Counted from the stretch's first letter, positions 35,063 to 46,629 are shown. The stretch: DNA of 64,000 nucleotides from Gigaspora margarita (GCA_009809945.1 WTPW01000149.1:556110-620109), one strand, 5' to 3'. Numbers and translations: made by a program. The notes: generated by a model not told the origin, from the sequence alone.

Positions 35063-36928
35063 ACAGTTATCCCTCTATATAGTCACCCTATATAATTACA
35101 CCTTCTATTGGAAAAATAAATAAGGCACAGATCTGCACAAATAAGTGATCCTAAAAAATTTTAACAAATTTTGCAATAACTTGCGATCCAGTGGTCCAAA
35201 CTTAACAATTTTGGTACCATTCGATTCGTCTTGATGAGCCAGATCGAATGGTACCAAAATTGTTGAATCCCAATCACTTGAATACAAGAAAATCTCATCC
35301 AAGTGGATTTTATAAATATCGAACAATTTTCCCAAATTTAATGATTTTGGTACCATTTGATTCCTCTTGTGAGATGGTTTAAATAGTACCAAAAATATCA
35401 AAATTAGATCACTGGTTAACAAGTTATTTGTAAAAAAATAATTTGCAGTACAGTTCTGCACAGAAATTTAAATTTCTTTTTTAAATTCTTGCGCAGAACT
35501 GTGCTGCAAATCATTTTTTACAAACAACTTGTTAACAGTAATCCAATTTTGATGATTTTAGTACTGTTCAAACTGTCTCATCAAGAGGAATCGAATGGTG
35601 CCAAAATAATTAAATTTGGACTACTGGTTAACAAGATCATTCAATGTTTATAAAATTTACTTAAACGAGATTTTCTTGTATTCTAGTAATTGGAATTCAA
35701 AGATTTTGGTACTATTTGTTCTGTCCCATCAAGATGAATCGAATAGTACCAAAATCGTTAAATTTGGACCACTGGATCACAAGTTATTGCAAAATTTGTT
35801 AAAATTTTTCAGGGTTGCAAATTTGTGCAAATCTGCACCTTATTTATTTTCCTAATGCCTATATAATCACACTAAATGTATTACCAATATTTTTGTATTT
35901 AAAATATCTCTATCTAGTCACAAATGCTTTATAATCACTATCACCTTTTTTTGAAAAATTTTAAATAAATTTAATAATAAAATTACTTTTTTATAATCAT
36001 AACCATAAATTATATTATATATAAAAGTTTAAATATTATTAAGAGAATCGACTTTTATGTAATAAGAAAAGTTGTTCAGAAGAACAAGATACACTTGCTA
36101 TAAAATTTTTATATAAATCAGAAAATTTTTTATTAATTCATTTTACATTTTATGCTTCTGTAAAAAAATTAAAAAAATTTTAATTTATTTTTTTCAGAAA
36201 TATAAAATGAAAAATGTATTAATAAAAGTTCTTTAATTTATATAAAAATTTTACAGTAAGTGTATTTTAATCTTTCAAATAACTTTTTTATTATATAAAA
36301 GTTGAAACTTAGTTAAATTTAAACTTTTATATATAATAACTATTTGTATTTGTATATAAAAATTTTTTAAACCCATTTTTTTAAAAAATTTTATATACAA
36401 ATGCAGTAGTTGTTATATAAGAAAATCTAAATTTAACTAAGTAAATCAACTTTTATGCATAAGAAAATTTGTTTAGAAAGACAAAATATGCTTTTTTTAA
36501 AATTTTCATGTAAATTGAAGAAATTTATTCTTTATTTTACATTTCTGAGAAAAAAATAAAATTTTTTTAATTTTTCACAGAAGAGTAAAATAAAGAAATA
36601 AATTAATAAAAAATTTCCAATTTATTTGAAATTTTATGGCAAGTGTATTTTGTTCTTCTAAACAACTTTCTTATTATATAAAAGTTGATTCACTTAATAA
36701 TATTTAGATTTTTATTTATAACAACTATTTGTATTCATATATAAAAATTTTTAAAAATTTTTTTTAAAAAATTTTTATTTATATTTTACCTCCTTATAAT
36801 TACACTAATTTTATTATTTTATATGATATGATTATATAGAGGTAATTTTTTGTAAGCATTGTAAGCACACCTTTATATAATAAACAAATAAGTGTATAAC
36901 AAAACACATGATTATATAGAGGGATGCC
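35063..36928. mobile_element. Composite foldback with ATCCCTCTATATA ends
   Basis: Outer ends: CAGTTATCCCTCTATATAGT and, from the right, TTGGCATCCCTCTATATAAT. The first 0.75 kb (35108–35848) is an inner palindrome centred near 35478. Its mirrored blocks include GGCACAGATCTGCACAAAT, ATCCAGTGGTCCAAA and ATCGAATGGTACCAAAAT. The remainder contains repeated mirrored arms of AACAAGATACACTTGC type around 36040–36760. The open frames at 35105–35461 and 35616–35855 are mirror translations of the palindrome, not genes. Confidence 0.65.
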
Positions 36929-36958
36929 AAATAATAATTTTGCTATAGAACTACCTAT

Positions 36959-37148
36959 AGGACCCCAAGCTATATATAGATAGGTCAGTGACTAGTTTGC
37001 TTATTTTTATACAAAATTTGGCTCAATAATACTTATTTTTGACCAAACTTTGCAAATTTACTATCTAAGAATGCAATGTTTGGTGTTTTTTTACCAAAAT
37101 TTGCTTTTTTGGTTTTCTATAATCTATTTATCAATAGCTCAGGGTCCT
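36959..37148. mobile_element. AGGACCC MITE copy 2 (8-bp TSD)
   Basis: 190 bp with perfect 8-bp duplications CTACCTAT (36951–36958 and 37149–37156). Ends: AGGACCCCAAGCTATATATA and, from the right, AGGACCCTGAGCTATTGATA. Interior TTTGCTTATTTTT as in the other copies. Confidence 0.85.
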
Positions 37149-37156
37149 CTACCTAT

Positions 37157-38045
37157 ACTAAATTAAATCCTAATATTTTGATACACAAAAAATAATTATA
37201 TTTCATATAGCTTACTGTATTTGTTGATGCATTTCTTGTTAAGATTTGACTTTCTTATGATAAAGATAATTAAAATTTTTCAATATAAAAAAAAGTAAAG
37301 CAAACTTATTATATTGCTATATGTATTAATTTTAGCACACTGATCACATTTTGGATATAACCATAGTTTTATTGATTAGTAGATTGACATAAAACTAACT
37401 ACAAGAATTGATAGGAGAATTAATAATTATCAGATAATTTGGACAACAAAAATTCTAACCAAAAATTTATGAAAATGGAAAAGTCTAGAAATCAATTATC
37501 TAAATATTTAGTCTAATATAATTTTTCTTAATTTTTGCTAATATGATTACTATTTTTTATTAATCTAAACATTTTTTCTTTCTATCTATTGTGGAACAAT
37601 TGATTTTGCTTTTGCACTTGCATTTGTTCTTGTATTTGTGTAATTGAAATTGAAACCATTATACAAAATACTAATCAAACAACAGAAGTAAATTTGTCAA
37701 AGTTACATTTTACAATTTTAAGAGAGTTGTTTAAGAATGTTAATATGAAAAGATTAGGCAGTAGTAAAAAAAAATAGCAAAAATCACTAGTAGAAGAATT
37801 TTTGAAAATAATAAAAAGTAAACAAACCTGCTTAATAGGGGATTATGCATAATTGATTCTTAAGGAGATGTGAAATTTATAAATTAAACAAATTCAGAAA
37901 ATTATACTATATTTTTTTTTACTCTAGAATTGATACCAAAGGTGAGAGGTATTGTATATATGCTAGAATACTTTGTACTATGTTCCTAGTAATTCCAAAT
38001 ATATTAATCATATTAAACAAACCAATTAACTATATTCCTATTTGA
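37157..38045. other. AT-rich region, no gene
   Basis: No coding region and no clear repeat boundary. Confidence 0.5.
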
Positions 38046-40881
38046 ATAAGGATGTTGATAAAGCACACCACTGGTGTTCAACACCACATGTGTTTTGATC
38101 AATCAAAAATCATGAATTTGTGTAATGTGAAGATCAGATGTAACTTGAAATTTTTATAAAACGTGGATTTTTTCAAAAATTATCTATATCAAAAAATTCT
38201 GTCTAAGTACCTATCTTCATGTTCTAACAAAAAAAATCCTTGCAAAATTTTGGTATAAACAAACTCCTAACCTAAACCTTAATACGAATTCTAACTCTAA
38301 CCCTAATATCAAAAAAAATTTTGCATATTATAATTTGTATTTACTGGTTTGAACACCATAGAGGTAATATATATATATTGTTGAATAATATTATTAATCT
38401 AGTTCAATTTTCTTTTTTAGAAAATTGGTTAGAATCCAAATGTAATATCGATATACTATTGCTAGAATTAACATGTAAAATCTTGTATGATTAATAATTG
38501 CCATGGATCATTTCAACTAATGAATTAATTTTGTTAATTTAATTTTAACTATTGAATTAATTTTAACTATTAAATTAATTTCAACTATTGGATTAATTTC
38601 AACCTTTAAAAATAATTTTTGTTTTAATAGTTGAATTTAATTTTCAACTGTTGAAATTTTCAAAATTAAAATTTAATTTCACTGCCATCTAGAGTTACAG
38701 GTACTGTAAAAGCGCAAAATTACACACAGAGGTGCTATTTTGATTTTGGTCTGAATTAAGCTTAATTTAGACAACATTCAAAATTACACTCCTGTGTGCT
38801 TAATCCAAAAAATCCAAAATTTTAATTGGTTAATAGTTATATATATGCATTTATAAAAAAAACCTATTATAGTTGGGCCAAAAAATTTTTGTACAATTGC
38901 AGAATAAAGAATGTGCATTTATTTATAAGTCCTATTGCAATCATGCATTTAGAGAGGTATTGCATTTAGGGGGTTGCATTTATGGGTCTGACTGTATGTA
39001 TAATCTTAAAAAGTACTTGAATTATCTAATCAAGTTTATAAGTTTATTTATAGTTTCATATAATAGTATCTACTATATATAACTATCTTATTATTATATT
39101 GGAGTATAATGCAAATGAAGGAATTATTTACAATTTCAAAAATTAAAATTTTAATTTATACACTATATTAGACATAGAACATGTCCTCTTAAAATAGATC
39201 AAATTGCTATCTATAATAAAAATTTAAATAAAAACTTTACTATAAACTTTGAGCTAAGATTTTTTTAAATCTAACTTATTGACTTAAATTAAATTTTACA
39301 GTTATATAGAATAAGAAAAAAAATTATGCTTAAAAACCAAGTTAAAATTTTGTCAATTTGTACAATTTCAAAATGTAACTTTGTACAATTTCAAAATGTA
39401 ACTTTGTCAAAATTAAATATTTACTAATTTTAAAACAAAAAAATAATGCTCTGAACAACTTTTTTTGTAACAAAATATATGTTATCTTGACAAAAAAATA
39501 GGTTATTTTGGCAAAAAAATAAGTCAGCTATATACTAAATTTAAAGAACATTGGTTTGTAATATAAAACCTTTTTTTGTTAAGATAATCTGTTTTGGACT
39601 TCTAAGCAAACCTTTTCATTATAAATTTAGCACCAAAATGAATTTTTTAATCCAGATATAACTAAATTAAAAAAAAAATCTGAATTAATTTTATTTAAAT
39701 CTGGATATAAATATATTTAGATTAATCTGGATAAAAATTTATATCCAGATATAAATCTATGTTTAGATATAAATCAGTATTCAGATATAAATTTATATAC
39801 AGTTAAATAGCAATCATATAACTTCATTTATTGGAGTTTTAGTTATATTTTGTACCAAATACAATCTATCTAATTTATTAGAGATTGTGCCCAATGCAAA
39901 ATATAATCAAAACCCAATGGCAGGCTTTTTCTTTAACAGTACACATATTTAGATATTCAAAATATATGTTGTATTCAGATTATATATCATATCTAATTGT
40001 ATATTATATCTGGTTATATATTATATCCAGAGTGTATTATATTAGGATATAGTTGGTTCAAAAATTGAATCTAGATTTGTTTAAAAACCATATTAATCTG
40101 AATATAAATATAAATCTAAATTTATCTATTACCTTTAGTTTAGCATGTATTTTTACTCATATTAGAATCAAAATGCATTTTTTGAACCTTTTACAAAGTG
40201 AAAAATAGGATTAAAATTAGAAAATAAAATTTTTTTTCCTATTTTTCACTTAACAAAAGGTTTGAGAAATGTATTTTGAACCTGATAAAAGTAAAATTAC
40301 ATGCTGAACAAGTTTATTAGAAGCCCAAAACAGGTTATTTTAACAAAAAAAGTTTTTTATATTACAAACCAAAGATTTTTAACTTTAATATATTGCTAGC
40401 TTATTTTTTTTGTCAAGATAATCTATATTTTGCTACAAAGTAAAGATACATATCAATGAAATTGATTTTTGAAAAATGCTTATTTTAGGTTCCCAAAAAT
40501 AAATTAAAATTTTTTATAAAGAAAAGCAATTAAAATTTATATATCATTATATATATTTCACATCTATGGTGTTCAATACCATTAAATACAAATTATAATA
40601 TGCAAAAAATTTTTTGACATTAGAGTTAGGTTTAGATTTCATGTTAAAGTTTGAATTAGAAGTTGTTATACCAAAATTTTGCAAGGAATTTTTTTTGTTA
40701 GAACATGAAGATAGGTTTCTTAGACAGAATTTTTTGATATAGATGATTTTTGAAAAAATCTCTTATTTTTCAAAAAATTTGGGTTACACCTGATCTTCAC
40801 ATTATATAAATTCATAATTTTTGACTGGTCAAAACACATGTAATGTTGAACACCAGTAGTGTGCTTTATTAACATCCTTAT
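38046..40881. mobile_element. 2.8-kb composite with 310-bp inverted arms
   Basis: Arms 38046–38360 and 40560–40881 mirror each other. The outer end is ATAAGGATGTTGATAAAGCA; inside come CACTGGTGTTCAACACC, ACATGTGTTTTGA, GTGAAGATCAG and TCATGTTCTAACAAAAAAA. A telomere-like CTAACTCTAACCCTAA tract lies at about 38290–38312. The interior contains a decayed CAGTCATA-family palindrome (39168–40460). A 70-residue frame at 38873–39082 is not supported as a gene. Confidence 0.7.
39168..40460. mobile_element. Decayed CAGTCATA-family palindrome
   Basis: Carries the landmarks of the 32152 palindrome in diverged form: AACATGTCCTCTT, AACTTTGAGCTAAGAT, GTTATATAGAATAAG. Mirrored pairs are TTGTAATATAAAACC / TATATTACAAACC and TTAAGATAATCTGTTTTGG / CCCAAAACAGGTTATTTTAA. 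A block of CCAGATATAAAT repeats (about 39650–40130) appears inserted in the left arm. Confidence 0.6.
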
Positions 40882-40945
40882 ATATTTATATTTTTTATAA
40901 TTTTATCTATTTAAAAAAAGCATTAAAAAATTTCAGGTTTTAAGT

Positions 40946-41400
40946 AAAGGGCTTTAAAAAATAGTGCACCTCTTTATGCTTTTTGAAATTTTACTAAAGT
41001 AACCCTAATACACTTTTAATAAAAAATGCTTCTTTTGAGATGTTATTTTTGACTCTAATTTTAAATTAATTCTAAATCTAATCCTAACTTTAACTCTAAC
41101 AGGATCTCGAAATATACATAGATAGGCCAGGTTAATTATAAAATTACTAAAAATAGAAATATCTGCAAAAAACCTCAAAAATAAGCAAAAAATTACTAAA
41201 AATAGAAAGATCTGTATAAAAACCCCCAAAAATAAGCAAACTAATACCTGACCTATCTATGTATATTTCAGGGTCCTATTCCAACTCTAATCTTCTAACT
41301 CTCTAATTCTAACTCTACTCTAATTTCAATTATTATTATTTATATTTGCTACTATAAGGGTGCACTATGGGTGTATGGTGCACCAAATTATAAAATTCTT
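40946..41400. mobile_element. MITE related to 18788, split by an AGGACCC element
   Basis: Outer blocks: AGGGCTTTAAAAAATAGTGC on the left, mirrored by GGTGCACCAAATTATAAAAT on the right. TTTTACTAAAGTAACCCTAA and degenerate TCTAACTCTA tracts lie inside. 41101–41277 is a later insertion. No target duplication resolved. Confidence 0.6.
41101..41277. mobile_element. AGGACCC MITE copy 3, nested
   Basis: 177 bp. Ends: AGGATCTCGAAATATACATA and, from the right, AGGACCCTGAAATATACATA, both continuing ATAGG. The flanking 8-mers ACTCTAAC and ATTCCAAC agree at 6 of 8 positions, so the duplication is eroded. The small minus-strand frame (41005–41229) is incidental. Confidence 0.75.
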
Positions 41401-42007
41401 AATTCAATAAAATAGGTCAAAAACAATTTTGGGAAAAATTTTAATTTCAGGTCCTAAAATCCAAAATAATTTCATACCATATATAGTTCAGAGTATAATT
41501 TTACATCTATTTTCTGGTTTAAAATTAGATTACCATAGATTCATAAAAAATAAGCTACTCCAAAAATAAGCTACTCTTTTATTTTTTTGAAAAATCTTAA
41601 AAAAATTGCTATATAACAAAGACTATATTTTACTAAGTTATCCTCAAAAGTGTTCATTAACTAAAGTTGTTTAAAACATTATAATATACATAATAAAAAT
41701 TTGGTATCATTTTGACAATTTTTTATTAGTATGTTTTTTGATTTTTAAAAAATTCAACAATTTGAAAATAAGCTATTTATATTTTTTTGTGCCAAAAAAG
41801 GTAGCTTATTTTTGGGAATATAAAGTATTATTGCAATGTTAAGCTAATATTACTGATCAAATTTTTAAAATCAGATTTTATAATTTCTTTAAATTCTGTT
41901 CTTTGGTTGAGGCTTCATTGTTTATCAAGTTGTTTTGAACTTAATTTCGCCTTTTGCACTATTTATACCCAAAATTTGCTTAACAATAGTATTTTCTTTG
42001 GGTCTAT
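41401..42007. other. AT-rich region, no gene
   Basis: No gene. AATAAGCTACTCCAAAAATA and a mirrored GTAGCTTATTTTTGG (about 41808) suggest a small inverted repeat. Confidence 0.45.
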
Positions 42008-42300
42008 ATTATTTCACCAACAATCACTTCATAGACACCCTATTTTACTAACAAATTATTCACCAACAAGTTCATTTTAGTACATTTCACTAAAGCTCAT
42101 TTCACCAACAAGTTTTTTTAATAAAGCACACCAACTTTAATCCTAATTTTACCCTGGCTCTATTCTTACCCTAATGACAATGACCAAAATTACTTTGTTG
42201 GTGAAATGAGCTTTGGTTAAATGAACTATTGGTAAAATAAACTTGTTAGTGAATAATTTGTTAGTGAAATGGGGTGTCTATGAATTGATTGTTGGTGAAT
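42008..42300. repeat. Palindrome built of TTGGTGAAATG motifs
   Basis: Mirrored arms meet near 42155. ATTTCACCAACAA, ATAGACACCC, TTATTCACCAACAAGTT and GCTCATTTCACCAACAA on the left are matched by their inverses on the right. A short telomere-like CTAATTTTACCCT tract is at the centre. Further scattered TTTCAC/GTGAAAT motifs continue to about 42600. The 90-residue frame at 42243–42515 reads through this and is not a supported gene. Confidence 0.7.
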
Positions 42301-42600
42301 TGATTGCCACCTGTTTTATCTGGGTACTCAACTTACTAACAATCCACCACAATTCATTGACATCCATTTTGCTGATGATTATTTTACAAATGACTAATTT
42401 ATGGATAAGTTTGTTTCATGGAAAATATATTTCAACAACACAACTCATTTCACAAAACAATTCTACCATTGTTGTTAAGATTATATTTAGGATTAAAAAT
42501 AAAGTGAGCTATTGATAATACTGTCTATAAAATGAAACTGTCAGTGAAATGTACATAAACAAAATGTGGTGTCTTTAAGGTGATTGTCAGTGACATGATA

Positions 42601-43090
42601 TGAACTGTTAGACTTATTGTAGATTTATTCATAACAAATGTCAAATTTTAGATTCCTTTGTGATGAATAATTATCAGAAACTACAATAATTTGGAAGATT
42701 GCCGATGAATGACATGGTGACCATTGTTGCAAGATCGGATGACTTTACAGAATCACATGTTCAATTTGTTGGTTTGGATCACTGGATCAAAAGTTATTCA
42801 CAAAAAGCTATTGGTTATATAGTAATTTTATAAGAAAAGATATGACTAATAGTATTTAGTTAATAAAGAACCCCAGACATCTAGTACAGAGGTCATATGA
42901 TACGCATTCTAGCAAAAACCCCTAAATTTGAAAAGAAAAAAAGCATTAGGTGCAATTATTTATATATAATTGTTGAAATCGAATTACTGTGGTTATGAAA
43001 GGTTATCCTCTTTCATTATAACTCATCTTGTAGTGAATACTGGCTCTATTACCTAGTGACTCGCAACCTAAGAGAATATATTTTTACTTG
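42601..43090. other. Unassigned region with a solo CCCCAGACATCT end
   Basis: No gene. About 42870–42905 matches the left terminus of the element family at 22694 (ACCCCAGACATCT followed by GAGGTCATATGA). No partner end is recognised nearby. Confidence 0.45.
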
Positions 43091-43525
43091 TTTGTTTATT
43101 GGTAACCGCAGATGGTTCACAACTACTGCAAGCAATATATTTTGTGATTAGGCACCACGGCTGCAATAACGGTACAAGAATCTTTTGTTGGTTTTGTGGC
43201 TTCAAAGGCTCCATGGTGAGAACGATGCATGGACCTTCTGTTTTGTGGTTGGGCTCCACAGCAACAACAGTGCAAAGACATTTCAGTTGGTGATTGCACA
43301 AGAGCAATGCAAGGACCATGGCCGCGATAGCAGTGCAAGGGCCTAATGTTTTGTATTCAGACTTCACATCTTCAATGACAATACAAGGACCTCCTGTTCG
43401 TGTATTAGGCTCTACATCGATAACAGTGAGAGGCGGTGACTGGCTCCATGACAGGATCCTTTGTTTGGTGTTTAGGCTTCGCATTTACGTTCGCAATGCA
43501 AAATGGCTGCAATAGTGCAAGAACC
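43091..43525. repeat. GC-richer minisatellite-like tract
   Basis: Irregular tandem units of roughly 66 bp containing variants of GTGCAAGGACCTCTTGTTTT, GTGRTTAGGCTCCACA and GCAACAACAGTGCAA. A 138-residue minus-strand frame (43068–43484) translates as repeats of the form AVEPNHKTEGPCIV. Plus-strand frames are open too, so openness reflects the repeat, and I do not call a gene. It stands out by base composition from its AT-rich surroundings and could be a fragment of a repetitive coding gene. Confidence 0.55.
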
Positions 43526-43579
43526 TCTTGTAGCGATTAACTACATGACAATAGCAATCAAGAGCCTATGGGAAAGCCA

Positions 43580-43845
43580 AACGTGCTATGATTTGAAAAT
43601 TATTGGAACACGTGATGAATTTTGTGATGATCGTCAGCATATTTCGGTAATTTTTTTCGGTAATAAAAGTATAGTTTTGAATAATATAATTTTCAACTAG
43701 TACGAAACATACCACGATAATATATCAGCCGAAAATTATATTATCGAAAAACTATACTGTTATTACTGAAAAATAATTATTGAAATTTGGATGATCATAA
43801 CAAAATTCATCACTTGTCCCACTAATTTTCAAATCAGCTGTAATG
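43580..43845. mobile_element. Small palindromic element
   Basis: About 265 bp. Mirrored ends are TATGATTTGAAAATTA on the left and TAATTTTCAAATCAGC on the right. Inside, GTGATGAATTTTGT, TCGGTAATAAAAGTATAGTTTT and ATAATATAATTTTC are mirrored. The target duplication was not resolved. Confidence 0.65.
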
Positions 43846-44780
43846 TTATCAGGTCGAATGTAGATTATATTAGGTCAGCGTTATGTTGGCTCAGATCATG
43901 CCGCGAAGCGGCATGATTGGAGTCAAAAAATAACTGCTGAATACTCTGCCCAAGTGTTATCTTCATTCTACCTGATAACGATATTTCAGGAGTGTTAATT
44001 AATCATGTTACTCATATTAATTCATAATGATAAATTTATTCCATGATTCTTTACTTTATATTATTTTGTTTAAGAATAGCATATTAACACATTTCATTTA
44101 ATTTTTATTTCATTTATTAGTCACGAGAGTTTTTTTTTTGTCAGCAACTTCTAACAATCAAACGGATTAATTTTTTAATTTTTTTAAGATACAGAAGCGT
44201 TATAAAGAAGTTATATAATCAAAAAGGGGAAATATAAAGATATTGCTTCCGATAAATTCCAATGTGTTGTTACACAAACTCTTTATATAGGCAACTGAAA
44301 ATCTGATATATGATTGTAGTCTAAAAACCGGCAATTTCACAATCATTTACCCGTAAAAAGTTAAACTTAAGGTACCCATGTTGTTTGTATAATTTCTTCG
44401 TTTTAGGTGTCTTTAGCAGAAGATCATTTCTATCATTTTCAATCGCTTCCCCGACAGAGTTTTCATAAGAATAAAGGTAAACGTTTAGTAATTGGCAGAG
44501 TTTATTGAGTTTCTACTAGGTTTAAATTATTAAGCCTAATCTTAGATTTATAAAATGTTAAAACGTGAAGGTTATACTAATATAAGATTTTACACATTTA
44601 TTGAATAGGCCAGGCAATATAAAGTTTTTAACAAGGCTTATTTCAGTATTTACTCGAACAAAGAACATATATATGCAAAAAGATAAGAAACTAAGGTCTC
44701 TATGTATAGTAAATATGGTGATGCGGTCTAATTGATAGTATAGTCCAAGGGTGGTAACATATGACAACATATTTTTGGTA
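43846..44780. other. Intergenic region, no gene
   Basis: No coding region recognised; base composition is slightly less extreme than in the transposon nest. Confidence 0.45.
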
Positions 44781-45178
44781 AGGCCACGCAAAGTTGATTT
44801 TTCATTTTGCATTACATGAATTTAAAAATTAGGGACAGACGGACGGGTTTTTTTTTTTTTTTGTATTTTTTTTTTTTTTAATTTAATTCACTGCAAATAG
44901 AATAATGATCACATTTAAAGTTATGCAAGGGTGATTTTTTATTTTGAACGACAAGGAAACAAAAAATTGGGCTGGCAGTCATATTTTTCTGTCAGTCCTA
45001 TCGGACAATTACGGGAAATGAAGGTCTCCATCGGGTGGTACCAGAAGAAAATAGCGTGAAAAAATATATGTCAAAAATCGAACAATTGGCACAATTGGGA
45101 CCTAAAAAAAAAAAATTGAAAAAATTGAAAAATGGGACGGCGGGTAATGCAAAACGAAAAATCAACTTTGCGTGGCCT
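44781..45178. mobile_element. MITE with 35-bp AGGCCACGCAAAG ends
   Basis: 398 bp. The terminal inverted repeats are almost identical: AGGCCACGCAAAGTTGATTT and, from the right, the same 20 bases. Both continue to TTGCATTAC with one substitution. The interior has GGGACAGACGGACGGG at one end and GGGACGGCGGG at the other, long T and A runs, and GCAGTCATATTTTTCTGTCA. I could not identify a target duplication. Confidence 0.75.
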
Positions 45179-45482
45179 AAAGTATAATAGTTAAAAGATG
45201 GGTTAGAATTACTTTAGGTTTAAAAAATGTTTCGCTTTTTTATTAATAAATTTATTTCGGAGTATCAAAAAATTTTAATTTGATTTGATTGGTCAATAGT
45301 CACGCATGGATCTACATAAATTAGCCAATCACATGAATGTTATAACCCATGATTTTCCATCAAAATGCGAGTTTCCTCTATGCTAATTGAATAGTACTGT
45401 ATTAATGTGGGTAACATGATCATTGGTATCTACTGGATAATACTATATAATAAATTCTCGTTGAGTTGTAATATCTCCTTGC

Positions 45483-45589
45483 TAGTGCTTGGCAAAATTC
45501 GATTTTTGAGTTTTTGTACTAAAAATAGATTTTGCTTGTCCGAAATCAAAAATCAAAAATTGAGTTTTATTCAATTTTGCCAAGCACTA
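45483..45589. mobile_element. 107-bp hAT-like MITE
   Basis: A simple foldback: TAGTGCTTGGCAAAATTC and, from the right, TAGTGCTTGGCAAAATTG. The flanking 8-mers CTCCTTGC and TTCCTTTA agree at 5 of 8 positions. Sister spacers read continuously across this place (TTGTCCTTGAAACCACC), so the insertion is specific to this spacer. Confidence 0.7.
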
Positions 45590-46144
45590 TTCCTTTAAAC
45601 CACTACTACTCTCATTGAAGAACTTTCATCTGATTGGCTGATACAAAGTAATTGGCTAGGTAACTTATTTATGTGGTTTAAAGTACTTGAAACTTAACAT
45701 TTCATGAACAAAAGAATCACTGTAAAAGTTGAAAGAACATCTATATTAAATGTGCAAAAATAATGATAAATAATCAGAAATTCACTTATAAATGAAGATT
45801 GAATTATTTGTAAATTTCGCTTATTTGTAAATTCATTTGATTTGATTGGTCAATGCTGAAAACTGCTTATTTAAAGTTGAACCCGATTTATATAAAATGA
45901 TCTAATTCGATTGAATATCGAATTAATCAACTTCGATCTCTAAACAGAAATACTGATTTTAATACTTTATAAAAAAATTTGTAATTCTATTTTCTATTAT
46001 ACACATAATTTAACTTATACACTCGATCTTAAGGTAAGTATTTCTGAACACTCCTTCAAAACAAACATTTTATTAACCGATAAAAAACGGTATTAACTGA
46101 CAATTCTAATGAATCAAATATAGAAATAACAAAAAATTATTGTT

Positions 46145-46147
<3 letters not shown>
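45590..46147. repeat. Conserved spacer downstream of P5
   Basis: Matches the P4–P3 spacer (12210–12770): CCACTACTACTCTC, TCTGATTGGCTG, ACTTCGATCTCTAA and CATAATTTAACTTATACAC in order. This shows that the duplicated unit includes intergenic DNA. No gene. Confidence 0.7.
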
Positions 46148-46181
<34 letters not shown>

Positions 46182-46629
46182 CCCCTAGGTAGTAATTACC
46201 CGGGGACATCATGTGACACAATGGCATATCACTGACTCATGAGATAGCTCATGCTCCATTAAGTCTGTCATATGACAGCCTGGGTCCCTGGCCCCGCGGT
46301 GTAGAATTCGCAACTCTTCGATATCCGCAGTTCCCTAATTTCACATGACCCACAAGCCGGATCATTTATGAAGTTCTTAAAGCAGGCTCTCTCAATGTTA
46401 ACGTCATTTGTTGACGGATTACGCCTTTTCTGGTCATCCCTGACCTCGAGCCTATGCCGGTGACTGCATTCTTCTGTATGAATCTGTTCTTGATCTTAGC
46501 CAGAAATCCTCTCAATAGATCATTTCCAATCTGGTCCTGGCAGAGTTTTCACCACCCGTTGGACTTGAACTCGCGACCTTGTGATTGTGACCCTGGAGTG
46601 CTAACCACTGCACTATCGACCCGAGGGTC
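46148..46629 (-). mobile_element. tRNA-derived SINE with poly-A tail
   Basis: A retroposon on the minus strand, about 480 bp. Its 5' end is tRNA-like: an A-box TAGTGCAGTGG (46605–46615) and a B-box GTTCAAGTC (46562–46570), spaced as in a tRNA-type internal RNA polymerase III promoter. A tRNA-unrelated, GC-richer body follows, ending in a 30-nt poly-A (plus-strand T run 46148–46177). It is flanked by the target duplication TATTGTTGAG (46138–46147 and 46630–46639), possibly extended by TTTT. Sister spacers (for example 12756–12770) carry the unoccupied site. It encodes no protein and would depend on a LINE reverse transcriptase. Confidence 0.88.

Noticed and set aside
35105..35855. Pair of similar proteins (118 and 79 residues) on opposite strands
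   Set aside because: They are the two arms of one palindrome read on opposite strands; openness comes from the element's sequence.
42243..42515. A 90-residue membrane-like protein
   Set aside because: The frame runs through the TTGGTGAAATG palindrome and its scattered motifs; no homologous family recognised.
46561..46626. A tRNA gene on the minus strand
   Set aside because: A and B boxes are present, but it is fused to a longer body with a poly-A tail and target duplication, and I could not fold a convincing complete cloverleaf. Better explained as the head of a SINE.
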